Position numbers and translations under genes: made by a program. DNA of 6,055 bases from Candidatus Hydrogenedentota bacterium (GTDB lineage: Bacteria > Hydrogenedentota > Hydrogenedentia > Hydrogenedentiales > CAITNO01). The stretch lies in assembly GCA_903922535.1 (NCBI GenBank), contig CAIXUF010000229.1, positions 1 to 6,055 of the forward strand, in the 5' to 3' direction. The notes below the pieces were generated by a model. It did not search any database and had not been told where the DNA came from. It saw nothing but the letters and a program-made list of their open reading frames with translations. The first letter of the stretch is position 1; the number at the start of each line of letters is the position of its first letter. Positions 3,380-6,055 of this stretch are shown in pieces.

Positions 3380-6010
3380 ATGGACATGACGCAGTTAATC
3401 GGATACGGCGCGCCGGAGCGGGCCGTGGCGGCATGGCGCGAAAAGCAGGGGGATCAACTCCTGCCGCTGCAGGCGCGTGCAGTGTGCGAGTTTGGCCTGT
3501 TTGGCGGGGGAAACCTGCTGGTGCAGGCGCCGACCAGTTCGGGCAAAACCTTCGTGGGCGAGATGGCGGCCGTGGCCGTGGCGGCGCAGCGGCGCAAGGC
3601 GGTGTACCTGGCGCCGCTCAAGGCGTTGGCCTCGGAGAAACACGCGATCTTCGCCGAACGCTACGCCGCGCTGGGACTCAAGGTCATCGTGTCCACGCGC
3701 GAGCACCGCGAGTTCGACGGCGATTTCGAGCGGGGCAACTTTTCCATTGCCGTGTCAGTGTATGAGAAGTTTGCCCAACTGCTGGCCTGGCGGCCCGAAC
3801 GGCTCAACGAGATCGGGCTGGTGGTGGCCGACGAACTCGATCTGCTGTGCGACCCCGAGCGCGGCGCGGGCGTGGAACTGCTGCTGGCCCGGCTGCTCGC
3901 GTCCGGGCGGCGCGTCATCGGCCTGTCGGCAGTCATGCCCGAGGCCGACCGCGTGGCCGAATGGTTGAACGCGCGGCTGATCACCCATGACCGCCGCCCC
4001 GTCGAACTGCGCTACGGCGTGCTGCACGACGGGCAGTACCGTTACCGCACGCACAACGACGGCGCCGAGGGGGCGGAGCCGATGATCAACACCCATGGCG
4101 CCTCCTCTTGGGAATTGCTCGCGCAAAACGTGCGCGCCCTCGCCGAGGGCGGCGAGAATTGCCTCATCTTCGTCAAGGCCAAGCACGAGGCGCGGCGCGG
4201 CGCCGAACTGCTCGCGTCGCGGCTGTGCCTGCCGGGCGCGCGCGACGCGGCCGACGCGCTGCGCGGCCTGCCGCCCACCCGCGCCCGCGACACGCTCATG
4301 CACACGCTGTCCAACGGCGTGGCCTTCCACAACACCGACCTCACCCCCGAAGAGCGGGGCGTGGCCGAGGAGGCCTTCCGCAGCGGTGCGGCGCGGGTGA
4401 TGGTGTCCACGGGCACGCTGGCCGTCGGCATGAACCTGCCCGCGGCCAACGTGTTCGTGAGCGCCGACAAATGGATCTACGATTCGCGTTTCGACCTGCC
4501 CTGGAAAACGCCCATCGACCACGGTGAATACGAAAACATGAGCGGCCGCGCCGGACGCTTCGGCGCGGGCCAGGGCTTCGGCCGCTCCATCCTCGTGGCC
4601 GCCACCCCTTTTGACGCCGACAGCCTCTGGCGCTGCTACGTGCAGGGCCGCCGCCCCCCGCTTGATCCGCCCCTGGCGCACACGCCGCTGGAGGATCACG
4701 CATTGCGCCTTGCGGCGTCGCGCTGCTGCCGCACCGCGGCGGAGATGACCGCCTTCTTCGATCGCACGTTGTCGGCGCGGGTGAAGTGGCAGGGACGCCA
4801 TCTGCCCGGCGAAACGGCGCACCGCGTCAAGGCGGCGCTGCACCACTGCCTGGAGGCGGGCGCGTTGCGGCCCCTGGCCGGCCTGGAACCGGGCGCGCCC
4901 GCCGAGTCCGGTCCGGACGATCCCGTCGAGGCGACCACCTTTGGCAGGGCCGTGGCCGCCAAAGGCATTTCCATCGCCACAGCCCTCGAAATCCGCCACT
5001 GGCTGCGCGCGTCACGGCAGCGCGAATGGCTCGACCTTGATCTGATTCTTGCGCTGGCGCTCACGCCCGACGGGCGCATGCGCCACGTGTCGCTCTCGGC
5101 CCGCGAGTACGAGCACGCCGACTATCCGGGACGGCTCAAACTGGCCGCCGCCTCGCAGGAAAACGCCGCCGACACGCCGCTCAACCGCATGCGCTGTTGC
5201 CGTCTCACGCCCTTCTTCGACGAGGTGCGCGCGATCAAGGCCGCGCTCTTTCTCAACGCATGGATCGACCACGCGTCCCTTCCCGCGCTGGAGGACGAAT
5301 TCGACACCGCCGCCGGGCAGGTGCTCACCGCGGCGGACCAGTTGGCGTGGCTGGCTGACGCCACCGCCGCCGTCGCCGACGCGCTCGACATGCCCCAGCC
5401 CATGGCCGCGCGCATCGCCGCGCTCGCCGAACGGCTTGCGCTGGGCCTGCGCGAAGAGGCGCTGCCGCTGGTCCACGCCGCCAACGGCCTGCCGCGTGCG
5501 GCGGCCGTCGCGCTGTGCGAAGCGGGCCTGCACACCCCCCGCGCCCTGTGCCGCAGCTCCGACGCCGTGCTGGCGCGGTTCGTGCCCGAAGCGTCCGCAC
5601 TCGCGCTGCGCACCTGGGCTGAACACAACGATCCCGACGCGGACGGCACCGTCGCAGACACCCGGATCATCGCTCCGCCCAAGCTTGTCGTCGATGACCG
5701 CCGTCCCAACGAAGTCCGCGTGCTCGGCATCACCGTAACGCTTCAGGACAAACAGTACCGGCTCATGCGCCTGCTCGCCGCGCGGCCCGGCGAATGCGTG
5801 CCCTACGAGGAAATCTACCGTGCTGTCTGGGGCGAGACCATCGTGGAGAACAACCAGATGCACTTCCAGAAAAGCCTGCTGCTCAAGCGCATCGCCAGCG
5901 TCGCCCCCGAGTTGTCCGGCATCATAAAATCCGTGCCCCGCCGCGGTTTCCTCCTCGACCTTCCGCCCGATCAGGTCTCCCGCATCGTCACCGTCCCCAC
6001 CGCGGCATAA
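3380..6010 (+). CDS. Ski2/Hel308-like SF2 helicase with C-terminal CadC/OmpR-type winged helix
   Basis: This 876-residue protein is an ATP-driven nucleic-acid helicase/translocase, probably cytoplasmic. Visible parts are: LLPLQ (27-31, Q-motif-like); Walker A APTSSGKT (50-57); motif Ia LAPLKALASEK (77-87); motif II DELD (151-154, where Ski2-like enzymes usually have DExH); motif III SAVM (183-186); motif IV CLIFVKAK (261-268); motif V VMVSTGTLAVGMNLP (340-354); and motif VI MSGRAGRFG (387-395). FGRAVAAKGIS (521-531) is the usual Ski2 winged helix. About 545-690 is a helical ratchet-like region, and about 697-736 resembles the Hel308 helix-hairpin-helix. An unusual extra domain at about 768-862 has the CadC/OmpR winged-helix pattern: RLMRLLAARPGECVPYEEIY, AVWGETIVENN and IIKSVPRRGF. 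I chose ATG 3380 because GAGGG is 8 nt upstream. The in-frame GTG 3329 lies at the predicted transcript start and ATG 3353 lies in a hairpin loop. The target and role (repair, recombination, defence or regulated unwinding) are unknown. Confidence 0.9.
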   Translation: MDMTQLIGYGAPERAVAAWREKQGDQLLPLQARAVCEFGLFGGGNLLVQAPTSSGKTFVGEMAAVAVAAQRRKAVYLAPLKALASEKHAIFAERYAALGLKVIVSTREHREFDGDFERGNFSIAVSVYEKFAQLLAWRPERLNEIGLVVADELDLLCDPERGAGVELLLARLLASGRRVIGLSAVMPEADRVAEWLNARLITHDRRPVELRYGVLHDGQYRYRTHNDGAEGAEPMINTHGASSWELLAQNVRALAEGGENCLIFVKAKHEARRGAELLASRLCLPGARDAADALRGLPPTRARDTLMHTLSNGVAFHNTDLTPEERGVAEEAFRSGAARVMVSTGTLAVGMNLPAANVFVSADKWIYDSRFDLPWKTPIDHGEYENMSGRAGRFGAGQGFGRSILVAATPFDADSLWRCYVQGRRPPLDPPLAHTPLEDHALRLAASRCCRTAAEMTAFFDRTLSARVKWQGRHLPGETAHRVKAALHHCLEAGALRPLAGLEPGAPAESGPDDPVEATTFGRAVAAKGISIATALEIRHWLRASRQREWLDLDLILALALTPDGRMRHVSLSAREYEHADYPGRLKLAAASQENAADTPLNRMRCCRLTPFFDEVRAIKAALFLNAWIDHASLPALEDEFDTAAGQVLTAADQLAWLADATAAVADALDMPQPMAARIAALAERLALGLREEALPLVHAANGLPRAAAVALCEAGLHTPRALCRSSDAVLARFVPEASALALRTWAEHNDPDADGTVADTRIIAPPKLVVDDRRPNEVRVLGITVTLQDKQYRLMRLLAARPGECVPYEEIYRAVWGETIVENNQMHFQKSLLLKRIASVAPELSGIIKSVPRRGFLLDLPPDQVSRIVTVPTAA

Positions 6011-6020
6011 AAAAGGCCTT

Positions 6021-6055
6021 ATGCGCAAAAGTAGGCGCGGCATCCTGCTTTGGGC
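6021..6055 (+). CDS. Start of a downstream gene, possible signal or membrane N-terminus (partial)
   Basis: ATG at 6021 opens a frame, MRKSRRGILLW, that runs to the window edge. AAAAAAGG (6009-6016) overlaps the helicase stop and sits 4 nt before this ATG as a plausible ribosome site, and the gap to the helicase stop is 10 nt, so the two would share a transcript. Several basic residues followed by a hydrophobic run look like the beginning of a signal peptide or membrane anchor. Eleven residues cannot identify a family. Confidence 0.45.
   Translation, partial: MRKSRRGILLW

Noticed and set aside
3256..3765. Plus-strand frame of 169 codons covering the helicase promoter
   Set aside because: It contains the promoter and its palindrome, then an off-frame reading of the helicase N-terminus.
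3755..4999. Minus-strand frame of 414 codons
   Set aside because: It is a Gly/Arg/Ala-rich shadow of the helicase with no recognisable motif.
5012..6043. Minus-strand frame of 343 codons
   Set aside because: It is a shadow of the helicase C-terminal half; the plus frame holds the winged-helix motifs.

Overview
The window holds four protein genes, two of them cut by the window edges, and one tRNA. The right-hand two thirds (about 1900-6055) is strongly GC-rich with GC-ending codons. The left third (1 to about 1700) is visibly closer to balanced composition. The organism is a bacterium. The short intergenic tandem and inverted repeats (GGTGAAG units; CATGGGAGTTATG arms), a DUF5009/HGSNAT-type acyltransferase and a helicase with a CadC-type winged helix remind me of Planctomycetota, Hydrogenedentota or other PVC-like environmental genomes. 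That placement is an impression and not a proof.

Layout, left to right. (1) Positions 1-1176, minus strand: a protein with coiled coils, a DUF4041 domain and the start of a GIY-YIG (T5orf172/Mug113) nuclease domain, cut by the left edge. (2) Positions 1177-1708: no convincing gene. This stretch holds a strong minus-strand promoter (near 1358-1388) with a leader of about 175 nt, a cluster of direct and inverted repeats, a G-rich tract and a possible tRNA terminator. (3) Positions 1709-1785, minus strand: tRNA-Arg(ACG) with encoded CCA. (4) Positions 1971-3122, plus strand: a multi-pass membrane acyltransferase of the HGSNAT/NagX (DUF5009) family. (5) Positions 3123-3379: an inverted-repeat pair, a GAAC-N4-GTTC palindrome, and a near-consensus promoter whose spacer is filled by a 20-bp palindrome, followed by an 8-bp GC hairpin in the leader. 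(6) Positions 3380-6010, plus strand: an 876-residue Ski2/Hel308-like SF2 helicase carrying an extra CadC/OmpR-type winged-helix DNA-binding domain at its C-terminus. (7) Positions 6021-6055, plus strand: the start of a further gene 10 nt after the helicase stop.

How the parts relate. The tRNA marks the change in composition. The GIY-YIG gene lies on the side of its 3' end, which is where tRNA-targeting integrases insert DNA. So the left part may be one end of a genomic island carrying an anti-phage-type nuclease, while the right part looks like resident chromosome. The acyltransferase appears to stand alone. The helicase has its own tightly organised, probably repressed promoter and may form a short operon with the gene that begins at 6021. 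The most unusual items are the helicase-winged-helix fusion with its palindrome-controlled promoter, and the tRNA-side DUF4041/GIY-YIG gene.
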